From the NCBI RefSeq assembly GCF_018502625.1, contig NZ_CP075566.1, positions 6,327,001 to 6,391,000 on the forward strand: a stretch of DNA of 64,000 bases, written 5' to 3'. This stretch comes from Pseudomonas hormoni. Lineage in GTDB: Bacteria; Pseudomonadota; Gammaproteobacteria; Pseudomonadales; Pseudomonadaceae. The notes beneath the pieces were generated by a model that was given only the letters and a program-made list of their open reading frames with translations, ran no database searches and was not told where the DNA came from. A program made the translations under genes and the position numbers. This document shows positions 29,134 to 37,751 of this stretch, piece after piece (positions within the stretch are counted from its first letter, which is position 1; every line of letters starts with the position of its first letter).

Positions 29134-29766
29134 TTACTCGGTACTTCCGAGCCCTTGCCAGTGCTTGAGGCCGATAAAGATAAACCGCAACTGCTGGGTA
29201 ATCTTCGCCTGTGGCGTCAGGTGCTCGGGCAATGCTTCTGCCGGCGGATCAATGATGTCCGGCAAGGTCGCGAACACACTTTTAACAATCAGGTCAGCCA
29301 TGACACTCAGGCCGGCGATGTCGAGATGTTGCAGCTTCGGCATCAATGACAAGTCGGCCGCGAGGTCCGAGCTGATGTCTTCGCGCAGCCGTCCGATGGC
29401 CAGACGCACCGGCAGCGAACCGCCGTACTGCTCACGGGCCAGAAACAGGAACTGCGAACGATTGGCCGATACCACGTCGAGAAAGATCCGCACCGAGGCA
29501 TCGATGATGCCGCCCATCACGAACTCGTTGTGGCGCACCAGGCGGATGGTTTCGCGGAAGGTCTGACCGACTTCGCTCACCAGCACCAGGCCCAGTTCAT
29601 CCATATCGGCAAAATGCCGGTAGAAACCGGTGGGAACGATGCCGGCGGTTTTCGCCACTTCGCGCAGGCTCAGGCTGCCGAATCCTCGGCCGCATTCCAT
29701 CAAATGGCGGGCAGCGTCCATCAGGGCGTTGCGGGTTTGTTGTTTCTGTTCGGCGCGGGGCAGCAT
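29134..29766 (-). CDS. TetR family regulator, FabR/DesT-like
   Basis: Regulator of 210 residues with an N-terminal TetR helix-turn-helix (LSLREVAKTAGIVPTGFYRHF). This closely resembles FabR and DesT, which sense acyl-CoA and control unsaturated fatty-acid genes. P. aeruginosa desT occupies the equivalent place next to ureE. No desaturase gene is adjacent here, so a lipid-related target is inferred from resemblance and position only. I chose MLPRAEQKQQ at 29766, as relatives start there; an in-frame ATG 12 codons upstream is an alternative. Confidence 0.85.
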   Translation of the reverse strand: MLPRAEQKQQTRNALMDAARHLMECGRGFGSLSLREVAKTAGIVPTGFYRHFADMDELGLVLVSEVGQTFRETIRLVRHNEFVMGGIIDASVRIFLDVVSANRSQFLFLAREQYGGSLPVRLAIGRLREDISSDLAADLSLMPKLQHLDIAGLSVMADLIVKSVFATLPDIIDPPAEALPEHLTPQAKITQQLRFIFIGLKHWQGLGSTE

Positions 29767-29890
29767 CGCAAGGGTGTTTTTCTGGACAAGACAGCGGCGC
29801 ACTCTAGCAAATCGGCTTTGCTGGCGTCGAACGACTATCGGGGAGCAACTAAAAGAGGGGGCAGGCGGGAAAGGGGGCTTCTATAAAATC

Positions 29891-29922
29891 AAAAGCCCAA
29901 TCCGGGGATTGGGCTTTTTTTC
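29891..29922. terminator. Bidirectional terminator ahead of the TetR gene and behind the repeat protein
   Basis: The stem AAAAGCCCAATCC / GGATTGGGCTTTTTT has a two-base loop and A/T tracts on both sides. It follows the repeat-protein gene on the minus strand. Confidence 0.85.
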
Positions 29923-29937
29923 AGGGCCGCCATGGGC

Positions 29938-30450
29938 TTAGCTCAAAGCGCTGTTGCGTTCGATCGCGCGGTCACCACCACCTTCAGCGAGGGTTTGACC
30001 TTGTGGAGTGCGGTCGGAGCCATCAGCTGCCAGGGTTTGACCTTGTGGGGTGCGATCGGAACCGTCAGCGGCCAGGGTTTGACCTTGTGGGGTGCGATCG
30101 GAACCGTCAGCAGCCAGGGTTTGACCTTGTGGAGTGCGATCGGAACCGTCAGCTGCCAGGGTTTGACCTTGTGGAGTGCGATCGGAACCGTCAGCGGCCA
30201 GGGTTTGACCTTGTGGAGTGCGGTCGGAACCGTCAGCGGCCAGGGTTTGACCTTGTGGAGTACGGTCCGAGCCATCCTGAGTGATCAGGCCTTTTTCTTT
30301 CAGGCGATCGTTACCCCCTTCGGCAACGGTCTGGCTGAACACAGAGTGGCTCGATTTAACTTGTGGGGTTGCCTGATCTGCAGCTGGCAGAGCGAAAGCG
30401 GTGCTGGCCAGCAGGGAGAGGGAAAGGCTAAGCAGTAATTGGCGTTTCAT
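29938..30450 (-). CDS. Secreted protein built of 14-residue tandem repeats
   Basis: Predicted exported protein of 170 residues. The signal peptide (MKRQLLLSLSLSLLASTAFA) is followed by seven consecutive copies of DGSDRTPQGQTLAA, varying only in the last residue. Degenerate EGGxDR units bracket them (EGGNDRLKEKGLITQ and EGGGDRAIERNSALS). The mature protein has no cysteine and is rich in small polar residues, so it is probably extended or forms a repetitive fold. The ATG at 30450 has an ACGGAGC site. The surrounding unit pattern xGGxDRxxxxx resembles short Pseudomonas secreted repeat proteins of unknown role. I do not assign a function. Confidence 0.82.
   Translation of the reverse strand: MKRQLLLSLSLSLLASTAFALPAADQATPQVKSSHSVFSQTVAEGGNDRLKEKGLITQDGSDRTPQGQTLAADGSDRTPQGQTLAADGSDRTPQGQTLAADGSDRTPQGQTLAADGSDRTPQGQTLAADGSDRTPQGQTLAADGSDRTPQGQTLAEGGGDRAIERNSALS
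29992..30285. repeat. 42-bp tandem repeat, seven copies
   Basis: Seven head-to-tail 42-base units (marker TTTGACCTTGTGG, first at 29994, last at 30246). They differ only at a few silent positions, such as GGAGTG/GGGGTG and CAGCTG/CAGCGG. They encode the 14-residue repeats of the exported protein. Copy number is likely to vary between strains. Confidence 0.95.
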
Positions 30451-30838
30451 GATTGGGTGCTCCGTAGGAGGGCGATAAAGTGGGTACGAGGGCAATGCTA
30501 CTCTCGATAAGTCGATATAAAAGTTCATAAACGCAATGGTAATAATCAACGGAATTGATTGTTCCGTGCGAAGGCTCTAGAACGGGCCTTCCCGGCGGTT
30601 GTTTTTGCACAGAAGTGGGTATTTTCGACTCACTTGCGCCACGCAAAAGTGCGGGGCGGTAACGCCGGATTTGCGAGAGCAGGGTGTCCCCGACCGATTA
30701 TTTGAGCGTTAAGCGCATTTTTCGGTTAAACCTGCGCGCCGTTTCCCAGTCCTAGCTTCATGGCAGGCCGGTTCTGGCCTAACGTTTCACACGTGCGTCG
30801 CAGTCAGGGCGCTCAGTCGTATTCAGGAGCCCTGTGCA
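30451..30838. other. Intergenic region without a recognised gene
   Basis: About 390 bases between the repeat-protein gene and the divergent AsmA-like gene. The left part is AT-rich and probably holds the repeat-protein promoter. Two inverted repeats are visible near 30550-30602 (CGGAA-N7-TTCCG and GAAGGC-N10-GCCTTC). No coding frame looks real. Confidence 0.5.
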
Positions 30839-32914
30839 ATGACGCGCACCCCCAAGATTTTTGCCTGGACCTTTGCCAGCCTGGTTGTTCTGCTGGCGAT
30901 ACTGGTTCTGATCATCGTGTTCTTCGATTGGAATCGGATCAAACCGACCATCAACAACAAAGTCTCCGAAGAACTGCATCGACCGTTTGCCATCAATGGC
31001 AACCTCGCGGTGGTCTGGCGGCGCGAGCTTGACGAGGGCGGCTGGCGGGCGTGGGTGCCGTGGCCGCATGTGGTCGCAGAGGACCTGAGCCTGGGCAACC
31101 CGGACTGGTCGAAGCAGCCGCAGATGGTCACGCTCAAACGCGTCGAGCTGCGCCTGTCGCCGCTGGCCTTGCTGGCTCAACGCGTAACGATCCCGCGCAT
31201 TGACTTGACCGAACCGAACGCAAACCTCCAGCGTCTGGCCGATGGCCGCGCAAACTGGACGTTCAAGTTCGACCCGAAAGACCCGAACGCCGAGCCTTCC
31301 AGCTGGGTGGTGGACATCGGCGCAATCGGCTTCGACAAGGGCCACGTCACCCTTGACGACCAGAGCTTGAAAACGCAGCTCGACCTGATCATCGACCCAC
31401 TGGGCAAACCGATTCCGTTCAGCGAAATCGTCGGCGAGAAAGCGGCGAAAACCGCGCAGGAGAAAGGCGCTGCACCTCAGGATTACGCGTTTGCGCTGAA
31501 GGTCAAAGGCCAGTATCACGGCCAGAGACTCGCTGGTGACGGCAAGGTCGGCGGTTTGCTGGCCCTGCAGGATTCGGCCCGACCGTTCCCGCTCCAGGCC
31601 CAGGTAAAGATCGCCGACACCAGTGTCGAACTCGCGGGCACGCTGACTGATCCACTCAACCTTGGCGCGCTGGACCTGCGCCTGAAACTGGCCGGCAGCA
31701 GCCTGGGCAACCTGTATCCGTTGACCGGCGTGACCCTGCCGGATACACCGCCCTACGCCACCGACGGCCACTTGATCGCCAAGCTGCACGAGGCGGGCGG
31801 CGCGGTGTTCCGTTATGAAGAGTTCAACGGAAAGATCGGCGAGAGCGACATTCATGGCAGCCTGGCCTACGTCGCCAGCCAGCCACGGCCGAAACTCAGT
31901 GGTTCACTGGTCTCCAATCAGCTGCTGTTTGCCGACCTTGCGCCCTTGATCGGCGCCGACTCCAACGCCAAACAAAAGGCCCGTGGCGGTGAAAGCAAGC
32001 AACCGGCGGACAAGGTGCTGCCGGTCGAAGAGTTCAAGACCGAGCGCTGGCGTGACATGGACGCCGATGTCGAATTCACCGGCAAACGAATCGTCCACAG
32101 TGCAAAACTGCCGTTCAATGACCTTTATACCCACCTGGTATTGACCGATGGCGTGCTCAGCCTCGAGCCCCTGCGTTTCGGTGTGGCCGGCGGCAAGCTG
32201 GATGCGCAGATTCGCCTGAACGGTCGCACCGAGCCGTTGGAAGGCAGTGCCAAACTCACCGCGCGGGGGTTCAAACTCAAGCAGTTGTTCCCGACCTTCG
32301 AACCGATGAAGACCAGTTTCGGCGAGCTTAATGGCGACGCCGACATCAGCGGTCGTGGCAACTCGGTAGCGAAACTGCTGGGCACGGCCAATGGCAATCT
32401 GAAGATGCTGATCAACGACGGTGCGATCAGTCGCGAGTTGATGGAGTTGGCCGGACTCAACGTCGGCAACTATGTGGTCGGCAAGATCTTTGGCGACAAG
32501 GAAGTGAAGATCAATTGCGCAGCCGCCGACTTCGACATCAAGACTGGCCTGGCCACCACGCGGCTGTTCGTCTTCGATACCGAGAACGCGATCATCTACA
32601 TCGATGGCACGGCGAACATGGCGACTGAGCAACTGGACCTGACGGTGACGCCGGAATCCAAGGGCTGGCGCCTGATTTCGTTGCGGTCGCCGCTGTATGT
32701 GCGGGGCAAGTTCATCAAGCCGGATGCCGGCGTCAAGGCGGTGCCGCTGATATTGCGCGGTGCGGGGATGGTGGCGTTGGGTGTGATTGCGGCACCGGCG
32801 GCGGGGTTGCTGGCGCTGGTGGCGCCGAGTGGTGGCGAGCCGAATCAGTGTGCGCCATTGTTGCAGCAGATGAAGGCGGGCAAGGCGCCAGTGACCGTTA
32901 AGCCAACCAAGTAA
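30839..32914 (+). CDS. AsmA family protein
   Basis: Inner-membrane-anchored AsmA-like protein of 691 residues. One N-terminal transmembrane helix (KIFAWTFASLVVLLAILVL) is followed by a long periplasmic part rich in beta strands, with the C-terminal AsmA region LNGDADISGRGNSVAKLLGT and the late TVTPESKGWRLISLRSPLYV (given as recognisable stretches). AsmA-like proteins form bridge-like structures thought to move phospholipid between membranes. CAGGAG precedes the ATG. Stands alone, divergent from the repeat-protein gene. Confidence 0.88.
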   Translation: MTRTPKIFAWTFASLVVLLAILVLIIVFFDWNRIKPTINNKVSEELHRPFAINGNLAVVWRRELDEGGWRAWVPWPHVVAEDLSLGNPDWSKQPQMVTLKRVELRLSPLALLAQRVTIPRIDLTEPNANLQRLADGRANWTFKFDPKDPNAEPSSWVVDIGAIGFDKGHVTLDDQSLKTQLDLIIDPLGKPIPFSEIVGEKAAKTAQEKGAAPQDYAFALKVKGQYHGQRLAGDGKVGGLLALQDSARPFPLQAQVKIADTSVELAGTLTDPLNLGALDLRLKLAGSSLGNLYPLTGVTLPDTPPYATDGHLIAKLHEAGGAVFRYEEFNGKIGESDIHGSLAYVASQPRPKLSGSLVSNQLLFADLAPLIGADSNAKQKARGGESKQPADKVLPVEEFKTERWRDMDADVEFTGKRIVHSAKLPFNDLYTHLVLTDGVLSLEPLRFGVAGGKLDAQIRLNGRTEPLEGSAKLTARGFKLKQLFPTFEPMKTSFGELNGDADISGRGNSVAKLLGTANGNLKMLINDGAISRELMELAGLNVGNYVVGKIFGDKEVKINCAAADFDIKTGLATTRLFVFDTENAIIYIDGTANMATEQLDLTVTPESKGWRLISLRSPLYVRGKFIKPDAGVKAVPLILRGAGMVALGVIAAPAAGLLALVAPSGGEPNQCAPLLQQMKAGKAPVTVKPTK

Positions 32915-32936
32915 ATCTTCGGCGTCTATCAAGATG

Positions 32937-33006
32937 CCTTCGCGGGCAAGCCTCGCTCCTACAGGATTTGTGTGATCTCTGTAGGAGCGAGGCTTGCCCG
33001 CGAAGG
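32937..33006. repeat. REPIN, class B, short spacer
   Basis: Arms CCTTCGCGGGCAAGCCTCGC and its reverse complement with a spacer of only about 12 bases, between convergent genes. Confidence 0.9.
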
Positions 33007-33020
33007 CGGTTTGTAAGGCG

Positions 33021-33551
33021 CTACAGATCCTTCAGAATGTCCGCCATATCATCCGCATGTTCTTCTTCCTGAGCCAGGATGTCTTCGAAGATGCGTCGGG
33101 TGGTCGGGTCTTTTTCGCCGATGTACTGGATGATTTCGCGGTAGCTGTCGATGGCGATGCGCTCGGCGACCAGGTCTTCGTAGACCATCTCTTTGAGTGA
33201 GTTGCCGGCCACGTACTGTGCGTGGGAGTTTTTCGACAGCAGGTCAGGGTTGAACTCAGGCTCACCGCCCAGTTGCACGATGCGCTCGGCCAATCGGTCG
33301 GCATGCGCGGCTTCCTGGTTCGCGTGCTCAAGGAACTCCTCGGCGGCGACGTGGGCTTTCAGGCCGTTGGCCATGAAATAGTGACGCTTGTAGCGCAATA
33401 CGCAGACCAGTTCGGTGGCCAGCGATTCGTTGAGCAGACGCAGCACTTCGTCGAGGTCGGCGCTGTAGCTTTCGGTCACTGCGCCATTTTCGACGTTCTG
33501 GCGGGCACGTGCGCGAAGGGTCGTTACATCAGACAAATGCATGTCACTCAT
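33021..33551 (-). CDS. Ferritin-like domain protein (bacterioferritin-like)
   Basis: Four-helix ferritin-like protein of 176 residues. The metal-site pattern is visible: Glu in NESLATELVCVLRY, ExxH in FLEHANQEAAHADRL, Glu in VAERIAIDSYR and EEEHADD near the C-terminus. P. aeruginosa has a similar 'probable bacterioferritin' in the same neighbourhood. It lacks the heme-binding Met typical of Bfr as far as I can judge, so a Dps- or rubrerythrin-like iron/peroxide role is possible. AAGGAG precedes the ATG. Confidence 0.85.
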   Translation of the reverse strand: MSDMHLSDVTTLRARARQNVENGAVTESYSADLDEVLRLLNESLATELVCVLRYKRHYFMANGLKAHVAAEEFLEHANQEAAHADRLAERIVQLGGEPEFNPDLLSKNSHAQYVAGNSLKEMVYEDLVAERIAIDSYREIIQYIGEKDPTTRRIFEDILAQEEEHADDMADILKDL

Positions 33552-33677
33552 CTCGTTCTCCTTGGAGGCTAATCCGGGATTGCGTCACTTTCTGCGGAAG
33601 TGATCACTCCTTAGGTGTGAGTGATGAGCGCAGCGAAAAGTTTGATGTCATTTGCCAATCGAAAAAATCGCAGGTTC

Positions 33678-34610
33678 CTAAACCGGAATGCGTTCTCGTG
33701 CGGGCTGCGATCTTGGCAGTAGCCCGGACAATGCGGCTTCTTCCTGCAGCCAGGCAAAGAATGCACGCACGGGCGGATGGCGCTCGCGCCCCGGAACGCA
33801 AAGCGCGCTGTAGCCGGCGCCCTCCACCTGAATGTCACTTCGGTAAGCCACCAGCAAACCGCTGGCCACACTCTCCGACACCAGAATGTTGCTCGCCAGC
33901 ACCAGGCCTTGCCCGGCGATGGCGGCTTGCAGGGCGTAATGTTCTTCGTCGTATTCCCGGACGGCCGGTTGCTCCGCCAGCCAGATTTCGCTGGATTGCG
34001 CGCACCACGCTTCCCAGCCATGGGCGTACAGCTTCGAGTTGTGCCAGCGCACGCTGATCAGCGTCGGCGTGCGCTTCGCCGCGAGCGCGACCTGCTCGGG
34101 CGAGCCATAAACGCCGAACGATTCATCGAACAGGCACAGGCCATAAAGGTTTGGATAGTCATCGAGGCTGTAGCGCACCACCAGATCGACGCTGGCGTCC
34201 TGATGCAAATCGATCACTTCGCAATGGGTGTCCAGGCGCAGGCTGATGGTCGGATTCCGGGCGTAAAAGCGCCCCAATCGCGGAACCAGCCACAGCGCGG
34301 CAAACGCGGCAGTGGTGGAAATCGTCAGGCTCGCGCCGCTGCGTTGCGGGCGCAGGGTGTCGACGCTCTGGGCCACTTCCAGAAAAGCACCGTGCAGGCT
34401 GTGGAACAGACGCTCTCCGCATTCGGTCAGGCGAACCTGCCGTGGCAGTCGCTCAAACAGCGGCACACCGAGCCAGCTTTCCAGCGAACGAATCTGATGG
34501 GAAATCGCCGTTGGCGTGACGGACAGTTCTTCGGCGGCGGCCTTGAAGCTCAACAGGCGAGAGGCCGATTCGAAGGCGCGCAGGGCGGTCAACGGCAGCG
34601 AGGCAAACAT
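33678..34610 (-). CDS. LysR-type regulator, GcvA-like
   Basis: Regulator of 310 residues. Its N-terminal helix-turn-helix LSFKAAAEELSVTPTAISHQ and the following RSLESWLGVPLFER resemble GcvA/AmpR-type LysR proteins. The effector domain starts near ASLTISTTAAFAALWLVPRL. The ATG at 34610 has GGAG at good spacing, while an ATG four codons upstream has none. Divergent from the azoreductase/SMR pair, which is its likely target. Confidence 0.88.
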   Translation of the reverse strand: MFASLPLTALRAFESASRLLSFKAAAEELSVTPTAISHQIRSLESWLGVPLFERLPRQVRLTECGERLFHSLHGAFLEVAQSVDTLRPQRSGASLTISTTAAFAALWLVPRLGRFYARNPTISLRLDTHCEVIDLHQDASVDLVVRYSLDDYPNLYGLCLFDESFGVYGSPEQVALAAKRTPTLISVRWHNSKLYAHGWEAWCAQSSEIWLAEQPAVREYDEEHYALQAAIAGQGLVLASNILVSESVASGLLVAYRSDIQVEGAGYSALCVPGRERHPPVRAFFAWLQEEAALSGLLPRSQPARERIPV

Positions 34611-34730
34611 TGATGACTCCATGGATGAAATGAATTCATCCAGACTGATTTTTACTCATTTGAGGCGAGACCGCGGCGAGCTCAACCTGAACGCCACACG
34701 CCGTTTGAGTTTAGTCCTCAGGAGATTCAG

Positions 34731-35369
34731 ATGAACAGAGTTCTTGCCATTCACGCCAGTCCACGGGGCGAACGTTCCCACTCCCGTCGCTTGGCCGAAG
34801 TGTTTCTCAGCGCCTGGCAGGCGCGCCATCCGCAATCGCGACTGACCCGTCGAGAAGTCGGTCGGGCGTTGATTCCACCGGTCAACGAAGCCTTTGTGGT
34901 CGCCGCGTTTTACCCAGAGCCCGAGGCACGGCCGCTGTCGATGCAGGCTGATCTCGCGTTCAGCGATCAACTGGTGGGTGAATTGCTGGGCCACGATTTG
35001 CTGGTGATCTCCACGCCCATGCACAACTTCAGCGTGCCCAGCGGCCTCAAGGCGTGGATTGATCAGGTGGTGCGGCTCGGGTTGACCTTCAATCACACGC
35101 TGGACAACGGCGTCGCCCAATACGAGCCGCTGGTGCAGGGCAAGAAAGCGCTGATCGTCACCAGCCGTGGCGGATTCGGCTTCGGTCCCGGGGGTGAACT
35201 CGAAGCCCTGAACCATGCCGATACGTTGCTGCGCACGGCGTTGGGTTTCATCGGCATTACCGACGTCACCGTGGTCGCCGCCGAGGGCGAAGAGTCCGCC
35301 GAGCGCACCTTTGAGGTCTCCGTCGCCGAGGCCGAGCAGCGTTTGCTGACGCTGGCCAGGGAGTTCTAG
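34731..35369 (+). CDS. azoR: FMN-dependent NADH:quinone oxidoreductase / azoreductase
   Basis: Flavodoxin-like-fold protein of 212 residues of the AzoR family. FMN-binding stretches are [15 protein letters not shown] near the start, [18 protein letters not shown] in the middle and TSRGGFGFG. These enzymes reduce quinones and azo compounds with two electrons and protect against electrophiles. CAGGAG precedes the ATG. Its stop codon abuts the start of the SMR gene, so the two are co-translated and probably induced together by the divergent LysR protein. Confidence 0.9.
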   Translation: MNRVLAIHASPRGERSHSRRLAEVFLSAWQARHPQSRLTRREVGRALIPPVNEAFVVAAFYPEPEARPLSMQADLAFSDQLVGELLGHDLLVISTPMHNFSVPSGLKAWIDQVVRLGLTFNHTLDNGVAQYEPLVQGKKALIVTSRGGFGFGPGGELEALNHADTLLRTALGFIGITDVTVVAAEGEESAERTFEVSVAEAEQRLLTLAREF

Positions 35370-35675
35370 ATGGCCTGGGTGTTTTTGCTGATCGCCGCCG
35401 GGTTCGAAGTCACCTTCGCCATGGGCATGAAGTACGCCGAAGGCTTCACGCGGCTCTGGCCGTCGCTGATCACTGTGGTGGCGGCGGTGGGCGGGATCTA
35501 CTTCCTGACCCTGGCCATGCGCGAATTACCAGTGAGCATCGCCTACCCGATCTGGACCGCCATCGGTTCTCTGGGCACGGTGTTTCTCGGGTTTGCGCTG
35601 CTCGGCGAAAGCCTGACAGCGGTCAAACTGGTGTCGGTCGGGTTGATCGTGGCGGGGGTGGCAGGGCTGAAATAG
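35370..35675 (+). CDS. SMR family exporter, SugE/Gdx-like
   Basis: Small multidrug resistance protein of 101 residues with four hydrophobic helices. The conserved intramembrane Glu lies in AAGFEVTFAMGMKYAEGFTR, whose KYAEGFTRLWP pattern is of the SugE/Gdx type (guanidinium or quaternary-ammonium export) rather than EmrE type. The start codon follows the azoreductase stop with no gap. I saw no guanidine riboswitch, so export of a toxic cation linked to the azoreductase is the simplest reading. Confidence 0.87.
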   Translation: MAWVFLLIAAGFEVTFAMGMKYAEGFTRLWPSLITVVAAVGGIYFLTLAMRELPVSIAYPIWTAIGSLGTVFLGFALLGESLTAVKLVSVGLIVAGVAGLK

Positions 35676-35783
35676 AACGGATGTCATAGACTGGTCGTCG
35701 AGTTGTCATTTTTGATAACGATGCTTGGCTGATGTCTTGCATTCAGCCTTGCGTCACCTCACCGATCACAAGGACGTCCGCCC

Positions 35784-36674
35784 ATGTCGCAAGGTTCTGC
35801 CACGCGTTATCCGTTGGTGCTGGTCCCGGGAATGCTCGGGTTTATCCGTCTGGTGCTGTATCCGTACTGGTACGGGATTGTCGCGGCGTTGCGCCAAGGG
35901 GGGGCGACGGTGATTGCGGTGCAGGTTTCGCCGCTCCACTCGACCGAGGTGCGCGGCGAGCAATTGCTGGCGCGCATCGACGAGATCCTGCGGGAAACCG
36001 GCGCCGAGAAAGTCAACCTGATCGGCCACAGCCAAGGCTCGCTGACCGCCCGTTACGCCGCCGCGAAACGCCCGGATCGCGTGGCGTCTGTCACGTCAGT
36101 GGCAGGCCCCAATCACGGCTCGGAACTGGCGGATTACCTGCACAAACACTATCCGGCGGACAGCGTGAAGGGGCGGTTGCTCGCCTTTTTTCTCTGGATC
36201 ATCGGCGCGTTAATGAGCCTGCTGGAAACCGGCTATCGCGGGCCGAAGCTGCCGGTGGATATTCACGCCTCCCATGAATCCCTCACGACTGCCGGGGTGA
36301 CGCTGTTCAATCAGCGTTATCCACAGGGCTTGCCGGAAACCTGGGGCGGGCACGGGCCGGAAGAGGTCAACGGCGTGCGCTATTACTCGTGGTCCGGCAC
36401 CTTGCAGCCGGGCAAGACTGATCGCGGGCGTAATCTGTTCGACGGGACCAACCGCAGTTGTCGGCTGTTTGCCAAAACCTTCGTGCGCGAAGCCGGGCAT
36501 TGCGACGGGATGGTCGGGCGTTACAGCTCGCATCTGGGGACGGTGATTGGCGATGAGTATCCGCTGGACCACTTTGACATCGTCAACCAGTCGCTGGGAT
36601 TGGTGGGGAAGGGCGCGGAACCGATACGGTTGTTTGTCGAGCATGCGGCGCGGTTGAAAGCGGCGGGGGTTTAA
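35784..36674 (+). CDS. Triacylglycerol lipase, family I.1-like
   Basis: Alpha/beta-hydrolase of 296 residues. The nucleophile motif GHSQGSLTARY follows VNLI, and VTSVAGPNHGSELAD, YYSWSG and NDGMVGR-like HCDGMVGRYSSHLG match Pseudomonas family I.1 lipases, with a C-terminal DHFDIVNQ His/Asp region. It most resembles the P. fragi lipase, which also begins close to RYPILLVHG with no signal peptide. No lipase foldase gene is nearby. AAGGAC precedes the ATG. Confidence 0.88.
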   Translation: MSQGSATRYPLVLVPGMLGFIRLVLYPYWYGIVAALRQGGATVIAVQVSPLHSTEVRGEQLLARIDEILRETGAEKVNLIGHSQGSLTARYAAAKRPDRVASVTSVAGPNHGSELADYLHKHYPADSVKGRLLAFFLWIIGALMSLLETGYRGPKLPVDIHASHESLTTAGVTLFNQRYPQGLPETWGGHGPEEVNGVRYYSWSGTLQPGKTDRGRNLFDGTNRSCRLFAKTFVREAGHCDGMVGRYSSHLGTVIGDEYPLDHFDIVNQSLGLVGKGAEPIRLFVEHAARLKAAGV

Positions 36675-36680
36675 CCCGAT

Positions 36681-36773
36681 TGTGGCGAGGGAGCTTGCTC
36701 CCGCTGGGCTGCGCAGCAGACCCATTTTTTGCGACCGCTTCGCGCTCGAGCGGGAGCAAGCTCCCTCGCCACA
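36681..36773. repeat. REPIN, class A
   Basis: Arms TGTGGCGAGGGAGCTTGCTC and its reverse complement, spacer about 45 bases, between the convergent lipase and DMT-transporter genes. Confidence 0.9.
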
Positions 36774-36779
36774 GTTTGA

Positions 36780-37673
36780 TTACGCGCGGCCTAGCACCGT
36801 GGTCCAGCGCTCCGAAACAATCACCCCACCCAACGTCAACACCCCGCCGACCAGGTGATACATCGCCAATTGCTCATGCAGCACCACCGCGGCAATCAGC
36901 GCCGTCAGCAACGGCAACAGATTGAAAAATTGCGTGGTCCGGCTCGGCCCCAGACGCACCACTGCCTGCATCCACGCCAGCGGCGCAACCATCGAAGCCA
37001 GCAGGCAGGCATACAGCACCAGCGGAATGTTCTGCAGCGTCGGGCCGATTTTCGGCGACACGGCGAACAGCGGAAACAGCACCACCACCGCCACCCACAC
37101 CTGCAGATACAACAACACCAGCGGCGGCAAACGCAGCTGCCACTTTTTCAGCAGGGTGCTGTAGATCGCGTAGGCCAGCGTGGCGATCAGCATCATCGCA
37201 TCGCCCAGATTCACCCCGTGCTCCAGCAAAGCACCGAGGCTGCCGGACGACACCACCACCAACACTCCTGCAAACGACATCACGGCACCGGCCAGCGCTC
37301 CCGCCGTCAGACGCTGGCCGAGGCTCACGATCGCCATGGCCAGCGACATCAACGGCATCAGCGACAGGATGATTCCCATGTTGGTGGCAGATGTCAGCGT
37401 CGCCGCGAAATACGCCAGGCTCTGATACACCGCCATTCCGAGCACGCCGAGGATGAAAATCTTCCCCAGGTTCGGACGAATGGCCGACCAATGGGCGATG
37501 ACGGGTTTGAGCATGAACGGCGTGAACAACAATCCGGCCAGCAGCCAGCGGTAAAAACCGATCTCGGCGGGGAAGATCGCTCCGGCCGACATTTTGGTGA
37601 TCACGGTGTTGCCGGCCCAAATGAAAATGGCCAGCAGGGGATAAGCGTATTGCATCAGGAACAACCAGAACAT
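36780..37673 (-). CDS. EamA/DMT family transporter
   Basis: Integral membrane protein of 297 residues with about ten hydrophobic helices arranged as two EamA repeats (first from FIWAGNTVITK, second from LATLAYAIYSTLLKKW). DMT proteins export amino acids, metabolites or nucleotide sugars; the substrate is not readable. Either the ATG at 37673 or the one six codons later (37655) could be the start; neither has a strong ribosome-binding site. Divergent from the AraC regulator that follows. Confidence 0.87.
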   Translation of the reverse strand: MFWLFLMQYAYPLLAIFIWAGNTVITKMSAGAIFPAEIGFYRWLLAGLLFTPFMLKPVIAHWSAIRPNLGKIFILGVLGMAVYQSLAYFAATLTSATNMGIILSLMPLMSLAMAIVSLGQRLTAGALAGAVMSFAGVLVVVSSGSLGALLEHGVNLGDAMMLIATLAYAIYSTLLKKWQLRLPPLVLLYLQVWVAVVVLFPLFAVSPKIGPTLQNIPLVLYACLLASMVAPLAWMQAVVRLGPSRTTQFFNLLPLLTALIAAVVLHEQLAMYHLVGGVLTLGGVIVSERWTTVLGRA

Positions 37674-37751
37674 TAATGAGGCGCCATTATCCGCTGTCTG
37701 GATGAAAGCCTATACTTCGATCCAGACAACCCGCCCCGGATGACGGACAGC

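Noticed and set aside
29992..30285. Plus-strand open frame through the 42-bp repeats
   Set aside because: The tandem repeat keeps several frames open; only the minus-strand frame has a signal peptide, start codon and ribosome-binding site.
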